DNA of 64,000 nt from Bacteroidales bacterium (GTDB lineage: Bacteria > Bacteroidota > Bacteroidia > Bacteroidales > UBA932). The notes beneath the pieces were generated by a model that was not told where the DNA came from, ran no database searches, and saw only the letters and a program-made list of their open reading frames with translations. Made by a program: the position numbers and the translations under genes. The stretch's first letter is position 1; each line of letters opens with the position of its first letter. Where the stretch lies: contig JAFUFP010000036.1 in NCBI GenBank assembly GCA_017469845.1, forward strand, positions 1 through 64,000, in the 5' to 3' direction. Positions 10,599-19,220 of the stretch are shown piece by piece.

Positions 10599-10602
<4 letters not shown>
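9991..10602 (+). CDS. atpD: V-type ATP synthase subunit D
   Basis: Central rotor shaft of the ATPase. A 203-residue, highly charged protein with an N-terminal helix (NKTSLNNLGKQLKMRQKALP, then LRLEVRKAKAESEKLEKDLE) and a C-terminal helix (EAIRKIKRYMEDEENLSKAS) expected to pair as the antiparallel coiled coil inside the A3B3 head. Length is the usual 200-215. The stop overlaps the ATG of subunit I (ATGA at 10599-10602), indicating translational coupling. No subunit F gene, the usual partner of D, is present. Confidence 0.95.
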
Positions 10603-12859
<2,257 letters not shown>

Positions 12860-12878
12860 GACGTTCAACAGTTCTTTC

Positions 12879-12914
12879 AAGGAGGCCGGCTCCCCCGCGG
12901 AGTTGGCCTCTTTC
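12879..12914 (+). terminator. Terminator of the V-ATPase operon
   Basis: GAGGCC (12882-12887) pairs with GGCCTC (12905-12910), extended by AA/TT with a bulge and followed by TTTC. The T tract is short. An in-frame TTG at 12903 for the next gene lies inside this hairpin, which argues against that start. Confidence 0.55.
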
Positions 12915-12929
12915 AATTCAGAGAAAAAG

Positions 12930-13631
12930 ATGCCGATAGAGTTCAGAGTTCCAAACCCTCCCGACGGTAAAGTCACAGGACCGGAAAAGATGTTCTCCGC
13001 GATAACGGAGGCCGGTATAATCCCCTTCTTCGCCGGGGAGATTCCGGGATATTCCATAGAGGAGATGACTCCACCTGATTGCTGGTTCACGCAGGACAAT
13101 CTCGGTCCTTGGGACTGGAAGATAGACTGCATCCGGAGCGGAGAGCTGGCTTACGGCAAGTACCTCCGCGGAAAAGCGGCCTTCGCGACTACGGAGTGGT
13201 TCGCTCATGTGATGAATTACAGACGTTCACTTCCCAAATACCGTCCGGAAGGCATGCAGACGAAGGCTTTGGAAGCGATCAGAGAAAACGGAAGCCTCTC
13301 CTCCAGGGAACTCCGCAGGATATGCGGACTTCCGAAAGGAAAGATGGATGCGGTAATGACGCGGCTCCAGATGTCCACCCTTGTCGTGATCGGAGACATT
13401 GAAAGGGTGTTCAGAGGGCCTGACCTGAGATACAACGGTTGGCAGCTGAGTTCTTTCTGCACCCCTGAAGATCTTTTCGCCGATGAAGGGCTCCCCTTCC
13501 CCGGAGCGAGGAAGAAAAGGGTGCTTCTGCCCTCATGCACTCCCGAAGAATCCTTCGAAGCTCTCCGCGCCCATATTCTGGAGCTGTTCCCGGGAACCCC
13601 GGACAAACCGATAGAAAGACTTCTCGGCTGA
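12930..13631 (+). CDS. Winged-helix protein, AlkZ-like
   Basis: A 233-residue soluble protein. The middle (about 85-160) reads as a winged helix: NGSLSSRELRRICGLPKGKM is followed by a recognition-like helix and DIERVFRGPDLRYNG, resembling the winged-helix fold of AlkZ/YcaQ-type DNA glycosylases; proteins of this size are usually labelled AlkZ-related. The catalytic QxQ motif of AlkZ glycosylases is not evident, so glycosylase activity is doubtful. The ATG at 12930 is preferred over the in-frame TTG at 12903, which lies in the V-ATPase terminator. The gene is convergent with rpmE2 and shares a terminator hairpin with it. Function unknown; DNA binding is inferred. Confidence 0.65.
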   Translation: MPIEFRVPNPPDGKVTGPEKMFSAITEAGIIPFFAGEIPGYSIEEMTPPDCWFTQDNLGPWDWKIDCIRSGELAYGKYLRGKAAFATTEWFAHVMNYRRSLPKYRPEGMQTKALEAIRENGSLSSRELRRICGLPKGKMDAVMTRLQMSTLVVIGDIERVFRGPDLRYNGWQLSSFCTPEDLFADEGLPFPGARKKRVLLPSCTPEESFEALRAHILELFPGTPDKPIERLLG

Positions 13632-13657
13632 AAACAAAGACAATTATCGGAATTGAT

Positions 13658-13692
13658 AAAGGGAGTCCAAGCATCCTGCCTGAACTCCCTTT
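13658..13692 (+). terminator. Shared terminator hairpin between convergent genes
   Basis: AAAGGGAGT (13658-13666) pairs with ACTCCCTTT (13684-13692). It sits between the AlkZ-like gene (plus) and L31 (minus) and could serve both, though neither side has a long T run. Confidence 0.55.
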
Positions 13693-13715
13693 CGCCTATT
13701 GTGAAAGAAGCAATA

Positions 13716-13967
13716 TTACTTCTGTCTGTTCTTGTACCTCTGGTAGAATTTGTCAACACGACCGGCGGTGTCAACGAGCTTGACTTTACCGGTGTAGAAA
13801 GGATGAGAGGTATTGGAGATCTCAACCTTGACGACGGGGTACTCAACACCATCAACCATGAGGGTTTCCTTTGTGGTAGCGCAGGAACGGGTGATGAACA
13901 CGGTGTCGTTTGACATATCCTTGAAAGCTACAAGACGGTAGGTTTCGGGATGTATTCCTTTCTTCAT
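13716..13967 (-). CDS. rpmE2: 50S ribosomal protein L31, type B
   Basis: Large-subunit ribosomal protein of 83 residues, starting MKKGIHPETYRLVAFKDMSN. It lacks the CxxC zinc pairs of type A L31 (one isolated Cys in TRSCATT) and so is the zinc-free B form often used under zinc limitation in other bacteria. The open frame reaches 14045, but the ATG at 13967 matches the conserved start and lies 41 nt after the transcription start predicted from the promoter at 14015-14045. Monocistronic and convergent with the AlkZ-like gene. Confidence 0.96.
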   Translation of the reverse strand: MKKGIHPETYRLVAFKDMSNDTVFITRSCATTKETLMVDGVEYPVVKVEISNTSHPFYTGKVKLVDTAGRVDKFYQRYKNRQK

Positions 13968-14014
13968 TTTGTAATTATAATTAACGTTAACTATAGTTTC
14001 GCTTTTTGAGCGCG

Positions 14015-14045
14015 CAAATATAGGAACTTTCCCGGAATAATACAA
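14015..14045 (-). promoter_or_regulatory. Promoter of rpmE2
   Basis: On the minus strand TTG (14043-14045) is followed after 20 nt by a perfect -7 box TATATTTG (14015-14022). The leader to the L31 start is about 41 nt and contains a GTTAAC palindrome; no Zur-type operator could be recognised with confidence. Confidence 0.75.
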
Positions 14046-14261
14046 CTAATGAAGAAAATTGTTTCATCCGAATATCCGCAACCGTGAAACAAAGAGCCAC
14101 CAGAATCGTAACGACAGAAGGAATGTTGTCAAGAAAAGCTGACCTTTACCGGGAGTTTTACATGCTATAACTGTTCAAGCGTAAAGCCACTGTATGCTCT
14201 GGACTTAGGCTGATCAGTGCGAATAAACAATAAAAAACAAACTCAGTATTTCATCGATACT

Positions 14262-15704
14262 TTATTTCTGGAACAAATCCTCCAGCGTGACGACCCTGTC
14301 AAAACGGGAAGAATATTCATTGCGTTTAAGGCCGTAAGTAGTGACAAGAACGGACATGACCGACTTGCGTCCCTTGATGACTTCCTGGACACGATCGGCC
14401 CGACCGAGGAGGGATATACCATAATCCTTCTTCACCTCAAACTCTCCTCGTGTGTATTTCATCTCACACATGCAAATGAAACGGTCGTCCCGCTCAATCA
14501 TAAGATCAATCTGCGCTCCCCGCCGCCCCGGTTCCGAAGGAATGTTCCAGGAAGATTCCTTCGTGATGACGCCGTCTATACCCAGCGCATGTTTAATCTG
14601 CCGGATATGATTCCAGCAGACATCCTCAAAGGCATGGCCCATCCATGAGATGACGGACGGAGATTTCTCATGGGCCTGCCAGTAGTTTGGAGCACCTGTA
14701 TTTCCTACAACGTGCTTCAGGTAGAAAACGCAGAACGGATCAATCAACTTGTACTTCGGATCAGATTCTCCAAAAGGAATATATTCTTGGATGAGCTTAC
14801 TCTTTTCAAGAGCCGAAAGGTTATCCGTCAATGATCCGCCCGAGGAAAGATTCATTTTCCTGACAAGTTCGTCACGAGTGAGACCGATTCTTGTCCCAGA
14901 GAGTGTCTGAACTATCCGTTTCAAGATACCCGGATTGGCAAATTGGGAAGTGAACAGATTGTCGAACTCATCCCCAAGCGGAGCTTCGTCTTCATAAAGG
15001 ATGGCATCAATATTTTGTGCCAAGCTAAGTCCCTTGCGGAACTGGTCCAGATAATAAGGGATGCCACCGAAAGCCATATAGGCTTGGCAAATATCGTATT
15101 CGTCAAATTTGAAACCATCGGTTCGGAAGAATTCGCGACATTCGTGAAGCGTAAAAGGAGAAACATAGATGGGCATTGTGGTTCTTCCATATAGTCCTCC
15201 TTTACTATGAATCAATTTGTCCAAAATCCAGGAGGTTGCACTGCCGCACACCACAAGCTTGACATTCTTTCTTGCCAAACACCAATCGTTGCAAAAGTGC
15301 TCGAAGGCCGGAATGAAATTGGCCCTTGGTGTATCCATCCAAGGAAGTTCATCGATGAATATGATCATCCGTTCCCCGTTATCTTTCTTCGCCAAAAGCT
15401 CTTGCAGCATATGGAAAGCCTCTTGCCATCCTGTGGGAACACTTGCAGTTCCGTCCAATCCGTAAGAACGCATGGAATAGTAGAATTCCTGGAGCTGAAG
15501 TTTCATCAGATTTTTCTTTTTCTTCTTTGTCACTTCATCCACAGGTGAAACCGCAGTGTGCTTAAACGTGTACTTGTTTTCAAAGAATTCGTTGATTAGA
15601 AAAGTCTTACCGACCCTTCTTCTGCCATAGACTGCGATAAGCTGAGCCCGATTCTTTTCTATAGCAGACTGCAATTTCTCAAATTCTACTTTACGTCCGA
15701 TCAT
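14262..15704 (-). CDS. AAA+ ATPase with DUF234/nuclease-like C-terminus
   Basis: A 480-residue protein of the archaeal-ATPase-like group common in Bacteroidetes and archaea. N-terminal P-loop domain: Walker A GRRRVGKT (27-34), Walker B MIIFIDELPWMD (113-124), sensor-like LVVCGSATSW (150-159). A winged-helix region follows (about 255-320, ending IDPFCVFYLKH), then a C-terminal domain with E360, QID (D400) and CEMK (E414, K416), an arrangement like a PD-(D/E)xK nuclease core. Biological role unknown; toxin, defence or mobile-element links are only suggestions. The ATG at 15704 is chosen because an in-frame start at 15731 lies inside the -7 box. Codon use is more A+T-rich than in neighbouring housekeeping genes, suggesting acquisition. 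Upstream is a striking 52-bp repeat array. Confidence 0.85.
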   Translation of the reverse strand: MIGRKVEFEKLQSAIEKNRAQLIAVYGRRRVGKTFLINEFFENKYTFKHTAVSPVDEVTKKKKKNLMKLQLQEFYYSMRSYGLDGTASVPTGWQEAFHMLQELLAKKDNGERMIIFIDELPWMDTPRANFIPAFEHFCNDWCLARKNVKLVVCGSATSWILDKLIHSKGGLYGRTTMPIYVSPFTLHECREFFRTDGFKFDEYDICQAYMAFGGIPYYLDQFRKGLSLAQNIDAILYEDEAPLGDEFDNLFTSQFANPGILKRIVQTLSGTRIGLTRDELVRKMNLSSGGSLTDNLSALEKSKLIQEYIPFGESDPKYKLIDPFCVFYLKHVVGNTGAPNYWQAHEKSPSVISWMGHAFEDVCWNHIRQIKHALGIDGVITKESSWNIPSEPGRRGAQIDLMIERDDRFICMCEMKYTRGEFEVKKDYGISLLGRADRVQEVIKGRKSVMSVLVTTYGLKRNEYSSRFDRVVTLEDLFQK

Positions 15705-15723
15705 GATACAATGATTTATATTC

Positions 15724-15827
15724 AGCCACAAAGATACAATTAATTCCCAATTTGGCCAAATATAAAATTATAATTAGCCATACAGACACAATTAACCCGC
15801 TATTTGGCTGAATATAAAAATATAATC
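15724..15827. repeat. Two tandem 52-bp repeats with embedded dyads
   Basis: Units 15724-15775 and 15776-15827 are about 41/52 identical by hand count. Each carries a 26-bp imperfect palindrome (15754-15779 and 15806-15831) with arms of the form GGCTGAATATA / TATAATCAGCC. Isolated half-sites continue the same phase on both sides: TATATTCAGCC at 15717-15727 and GGCTGAAAATA at 15858-15868, each exactly where a third and fourth copy at 52-bp spacing would put them. 52 bp is about five helical turns, so all sites face the same side of DNA. Interpreted as an operator array for the adjacent ATPase gene. Confidence 0.8.
15729..15760 (-). promoter_or_regulatory. Promoter of the AAA+ ATPase gene
   Basis: Minus-strand TTTG (15757-15760), a 20-nt spacer and perfect -7 TATCTTTG (15729-15736). 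The start codon lies about 18 nt after the expected transcription start. The -33 box falls inside the first inverted repeat (15754-15779), so a protein bound there would compete with RNA polymerase. Confidence 0.8.
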
Positions 15828-15919
15828 AGCCACATATGCCGTTGATCAAGCAGCTGTGGCTGAAAATACTTGCTTCCTTGGTCGACTGACCACATACCGT
15901 AGGCTGTCACGGCGACATG

Positions 15920-16984
15920 CTATTTCATTCTGAACGGCTGGTCATCATAGAGGGAGAAGCGCTTTGCCTTACGGATCCACTTCTGCTCTTCGACCTTGAC
16001 GTGTTCCTTTGCGTCCTGGAAGGAAATCTCACCCCTCAGATACGAGGAAAGCACCGGATCGGCGAGCTTGCGATGGAAGTCCTCCCCCATCTCGAACTGG
16101 GAATACCTGCCCAGGAAATACTTCATCAACTGGAGCGTATGGAGGAGGGAATGATACTCATATCCCGGAAGCAGCATTATCTGATAGCCGAAGCACTTCT
16201 CGCCAGTATACTGCCCCGCCGAGGGCGTGAACGAGCACGTCCTCATAAGGACGCCTTCAGGCATGGGGACGGTCTCCATGGTCGGCTTTATGAAAGGTGC
16301 CCCTATATATTCATAAGGGCGGGCGGTACCGATGGCGGGGGTGATGGTGGTATTGTTCCAGAGAGCTCCCCCGCTATACACCGAGCAGGTGAACATTCCC
16401 GGAATATCCGAAGCGGGAGCTATCGTCCAAGGCAGCAGTTCCCTCACCGACGATGTCGCCAGCGCGGAAATCACATGGAGCGGGAATTTGGCTCCTATCT
16501 CTGAATAATACAGGTTGCACAGTTCACCGAGCGTAAGCCCGTGACGATGGGCGACCTTGGGAACATATTCCTCCATGGGGCCCGAAGGTATGGAACCTTC
16601 CACGTAGCGTCCTGCAGGATTGATGTGGTCGACGACGTACATCGCGGGAGCATCCTCCCCCATCTTGACGAGTTCACACATCAGACGGCAAACGTCCTTC
16701 GTGTAGTTGAAATACCTTGACCCCACATCCTGGATTTCGACGACCACAGCATTGAGACCACGAAGGGCTTCGGGATCGAACGCGATATGGTTCGTCCCTG
16801 GAGTGAGTTCGGTATCCCTGGGATTGAATACGGTAACGAGATTCCCCCTTTCAGCGAAAAGCTGGTACATGTAGCGGTCATGGGAGGTGTCCCAGCAGTT
16901 CTGCGTGCAGAAACATGCCACCTTGCCTCCCATGAGGGCCTTGTCAAGCTGGTCTTCCAGAGGAGTTGTCCTGAAAGAGAACAT
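15920..16984 (-). CDS. DUF1343 / NamZ-like protein
   Basis: A 354-residue protein of the DUF1343 family, whose characterised member NamZ of Bacillus is an exo-beta-N-acetylmuramidase that releases MurNAc from peptidoglycan fragments. Family blocks: VVVEIQDVGSRYFNYT near 80, VVDHINPAGRYVEGSI near 115, HRHGLTLGELCNLY near 145, PAIGTARPYEYIGAPFI near 215 and C-terminal YEYHSLLHTLQLMKYF. Unlike many secreted members no signal peptide is evident (MFSFRTTPLEDQLDKAL), suggesting a cytoplasmic role. It starts 1 nt after the glmM stop, so the two are coupled; both concern cell-wall amino sugars. Enzymatic activity is inferred from the family only. Confidence 0.85.
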   Translation of the reverse strand: MFSFRTTPLEDQLDKALMGGKVACFCTQNCWDTSHDRYMYQLFAERGNLVTVFNPRDTELTPGTNHIAFDPEALRGLNAVVVEIQDVGSRYFNYTKDVCRLMCELVKMGEDAPAMYVVDHINPAGRYVEGSIPSGPMEEYVPKVAHRHGLTLGELCNLYYSEIGAKFPLHVISALATSSVRELLPWTIAPASDIPGMFTCSVYSGGALWNNTTITPAIGTARPYEYIGAPFIKPTMETVPMPEGVLMRTCSFTPSAGQYTGEKCFGYQIMLLPGYEYHSLLHTLQLMKYFLGRYSQFEMGEDFHRKLADPVLSSYLRGEISFQDAKEHVKVEEQKWIRKAKRFSLYDDQPFRMK

Positions 16985-16985
16985 T

Positions 16986-18440
16986 CTACTTCCCTATTAT
17001 ATTTTTGGCGACAGCGATGACGCTTTCGGCGAGTTCGTTGGCTCTTTCCTCAGTGGCGGCCTCGGCGTAGATCCTTATGATGGGTTCCGTGTTGGATTTG
17101 CGCAGGTGGACCCACTCCTTCTTCTCCTCGAAGCTTATCTTCACTCCGTCGATGTCATTGATGTTCTCGGAAGCGTAGACGACCTTGAGTTCGGAGAGGA
17201 TCTTGTCGATGAGAGCGGAATCCGACAGTTCGATCCTGTTCTTCGCTATGAAATACTGGGGATAAGTCTTCTTGAGTTCGGAGACTTTCATCTTCTTGGC
17301 GGCGAGATTCGAAAGGAAGAGAGCGACTCCGACCATGGCATCCCTGCCGTAATGGCTTGCGGGATAGATGACTCCTCCGTTTCCTTCTCCACCGATAAGG
17401 GCGTTTTCAGCACGCATCTTAGTCGTGACGTTGACTTCACCCACGGCAGCGGCATAGTAAGTTCCGCCCCATTTCTCGGTGACATCACGAAGAGCTCTCG
17501 AGGAAGAGAGGTTCGAGCAGGAGACGGGTTTATAGGGAGCGGCGGCCTCTTCAAGGGAGATTCCCTGAGCCTCAGCTATTCCGGCGACCCTGCTGAAAAG
17601 ATAGTCCGCAACGCTGACGAGGGTATACTCCTCGACGAACGGTTCACCGTTCTCGCAAATGAAGGCGAGACGGTCAACATCCGGATCAACCGAGATACCG
17701 AGGTCCGCATGCTCGTCGACAACGGCGTCGCAAAGGGAAACGAGGTTCTTGGGAAGGGGTTCGGGATTGTGGGCGAAATCACCGTTGGGCTCATCGTTGA
17801 GGCATACGCACTCCACGCCGAGTTCTTCCAGGAGCCTCGGCATTATGATTGAGCCTACGGAATTGATCGCGTCTACGACCACCTTGAAGCCGGCGTCCCT
17901 GATGAGGACTTCGTCGACCGCTTTAAGGTCGATCACGGCCTTGACGTGTTCATCGGTGAAATCATGCTCGGTGATGTGACCGAGGGACTCCACGTCCGCG
18001 AAATCGAATTCTCCCTTTTCCGCACAGTCGAGAATCGCCTGGCCTTCAGCGGCAGAGAGGAACTCTCCCCTTTCGTTGAGAAGCTTCAGCGCGTTCCACT
18101 GACGGGGATTGTGGGAAGCGGTTATGATTATGCCGCCGTCCGCATGGCTCATGGTGACGGCGAGTTCCGTAGTCGGAGTGGAGGCGAATCCTGCCTTGAT
18201 CACATCTACGCCACAGGAGATGAGGGTTCCGCAGACAAGGTTCTCGACCATCTCTCCGGACATTCTGGCATCTTTGCCCACAACGACGGTATACCTTTCG
18301 CCCTGGGGCTTGGGAAGACGCTCACGGAGTTTTTCGCAATAAGCGTAAGTGAATTTTACGATGTCGATAGGTGTGAGGGCATCACCGGGAGCGCCGCCTA
18401 TGGTGCCTCTGATGCCGGAAATGGATTTGATTAGAGTCAT
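16986..18440 (-). CDS. glmM: Phosphoglucosamine mutase
   Basis: Alpha-D-phosphohexomutase converting glucosamine-6-P to glucosamine-1-P for UDP-GlcNAc, peptidoglycan and lipopolysaccharide. 484 residues, four domains: phosphoserine loop ITASHNP (S109), metal loop DPDVDRL, sugar loop GGEGNGG, phosphate loop RKSNTEPIIRIY. The N-terminus MTLIKSISGIRGTIGG is what Bacteroidetes proteins named GlmM carry; a phosphomannomutase/phosphoglucomutase role cannot be excluded. The frame extends to 18485, but the ATG at 18440 fits the family and lies about 43 nt downstream of the predicted transcription start. First gene of a pair with the NamZ-like gene. Confidence 0.92.
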   Translation of the reverse strand: MTLIKSISGIRGTIGGAPGDALTPIDIVKFTYAYCEKLRERLPKPQGERYTVVVGKDARMSGEMVENLVCGTLISCGVDVIKAGFASTPTTELAVTMSHADGGIIITASHNPRQWNALKLLNERGEFLSAAEGQAILDCAEKGEFDFADVESLGHITEHDFTDEHVKAVIDLKAVDEVLIRDAGFKVVVDAINSVGSIIMPRLLEELGVECVCLNDEPNGDFAHNPEPLPKNLVSLCDAVVDEHADLGISVDPDVDRLAFICENGEPFVEEYTLVSVADYLFSRVAGIAEAQGISLEEAAAPYKPVSCSNLSSSRALRDVTEKWGGTYYAAAVGEVNVTTKMRAENALIGGEGNGGVIYPASHYGRDAMVGVALFLSNLAAKKMKVSELKKTYPQYFIAKNRIELSDSALIDKILSELKVVYASENINDIDGVKISFEEKKEWVHLRKSNTEPIIRIYAEAATEERANELAESVIAVAKNIIGK

Positions 18441-18489
18441 ATCTTCAAATGATTGTTTGCAAAAAAAGGACTTATGGTCATCCAATCTT

Positions 18490-18497
18490 CAAAGGTA
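18490..18497 (-). promoter_or_regulatory. -7 box of glmM
   Basis: Perfect minus-strand -7 TACCTTTG, with a TTTC (one mismatch to TTTG) about 19-20 nt upstream. Places transcription start near 18483, 43 nt before the ATG. Confidence 0.6.
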
Positions 18498-18550
18498 AGG
18501 TTTTTGACGCCAAGAAGAAAGAAAAACAGGGCCGATAAAGAAGAAAAAGC

Positions 18551-18581
18551 ATTGGAATTCCGCCAAGAAGGTGTACTTTTG
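18551..18581 (+). promoter_or_regulatory. Promoter of the DUF486 gene
   Basis: ATTG (18551-18554), 19-nt spacer, perfect -7 TACTTTTG (18574-18581); expected transcription start near 18588, about 20 nt before the ATG at 18608. Divergent from glmM. Confidence 0.75.
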
Positions 18582-18607
18582 CACCCCGAAATAAAAATCG
18601 ACTTCCT

Positions 18608-18976
18608 ATGCAAGGAATATGGACCATACTGCTCCTCATCCTGTCGAACATCTTCATGACGTTCGCCTGGTACGGGCATCTCAAACTCCAGGAGATGAAG
18701 ATATCGACCGCCTGGCCGCTCATTCTCGTCATTCTCTTTTCCTGGGGAATCGCTTTCTTCGAATACTGCGCTCAGGTACCGGCCAACAGGATAGGATTCA
18801 ACGGGAACGGAGGCCCCTTCAACCTGATGCAGCTCAAGGTAATCCAGGAGGTGATCTCCCTTACGGTATTCACCCTCGTGGTTACACTCCTTTTCAAGGG
18901 ACAGCCTCTCCAGTGGAACCATTTCGTGGCCTTCGGATGTCTTGTGCTCGCAGTGTTTTTCGTATTCCTGAAATAG
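18608..18976 (+). CDS. DUF486/DMT-family small membrane protein
   Basis: A 122-residue inner-membrane protein with four predicted helices: about 3-21, 36-54, 78-98 and 104-121. The order and the motifs SNIFMTFAWYGHLK, FEYCAQVPANRIG and QLKVIQEVISLTVF match DUF486, a drug/metabolite-transporter-like family of unknown substrate. Standalone gene with its own promoter, between glmM and tRNA-Glu. Transport function is inferred from fold family only. Confidence 0.88.
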   Translation: MQGIWTILLLILSNIFMTFAWYGHLKLQEMKISTAWPLILVILFSWGIAFFEYCAQVPANRIGFNGNGGPFNLMQLKVIQEVISLTVFTLVVTLLFKGQPLQWNHFVAFGCLVLAVFFVFLK

Positions 18977-19035
18977 GATCCGGGAATTCACAAATAGAAA
19001 TTTCACAGTATTCTCACAAAAAATCCCCCAGAAAG

Positions 19036-19066
19036 TTTGCAGGGTAAAGATTTTTTCCTACCTTTG
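19036..19066 (+). promoter_or_regulatory. Promoter of tRNA-Glu
   Basis: TTTG (19036-19039), 19-nt spacer and TACCTTTG (19059-19066): a perfect Bacteroidetes promoter. Transcription should start near 19073, about 16 nt before the mature tRNA. Confidence 0.88.
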
Positions 19067-19088
19067 CATTCCCGAAAGGAAAATACCT

Positions 19089-19160
19089 GCTGGGTTCGTA
19101 TAACGGTTAGTACTCAAGATTCTCAATCTTGCAATAGGAGTTCGATTCTCCTACCCAGTA
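19089..19160 (+). tRNA. tRNA-Glu (anticodon CUC)
   Basis: A full cloverleaf can be drawn: acceptor GCTGGGT / ACCCAGT with a G1-U72 wobble, D arm GTAT/GTAC, anticodon stem CAAGA/TCTTG around the loop TTCTCAA (anticodon CTC, reading GAG), variable loop CAATA, T arm AGGAG-TTCGATT-CTCCT, discriminator A followed by CA in the genome. It has its own promoter and terminator. Identity comes from the anticodon position after U33. Confidence 0.93.
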
Positions 19161-19167
19161 CAAGCAA

Positions 19168-19198
19168 GGCTCCGGAATTCCGGAGCCTTTTCGTTTTT
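19168..19198 (+). terminator. Terminator of tRNA-Glu
   Basis: A nearly perfect hairpin: GGCTCCGG (19168-19175) pairs with CCGGAGCC (19180-19187) across AATT, followed by TTTTCGTTTTT. Confidence 0.92.
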
Positions 19199-19220
19199 CT
19201 GGAGGAAATTCTGACCACCT

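Noticed and set aside
12903..12929. TTG start for the AlkZ-like gene
   Set aside because: It lies within the V-ATPase terminator hairpin; the ATG at 12930 is more plausible.
14046..14261. A possible RNA gene between the rpmE2 promoter and the AAA+ gene
   Set aside because: No cloverleaf, terminator or promoter pattern could be drawn; the stretch appears to hold nothing.
15724..15831. CRISPR-like repeats
   Set aside because: Only two adjacent 52-bp units without spacers, no cas genes; better explained as tandem operators.
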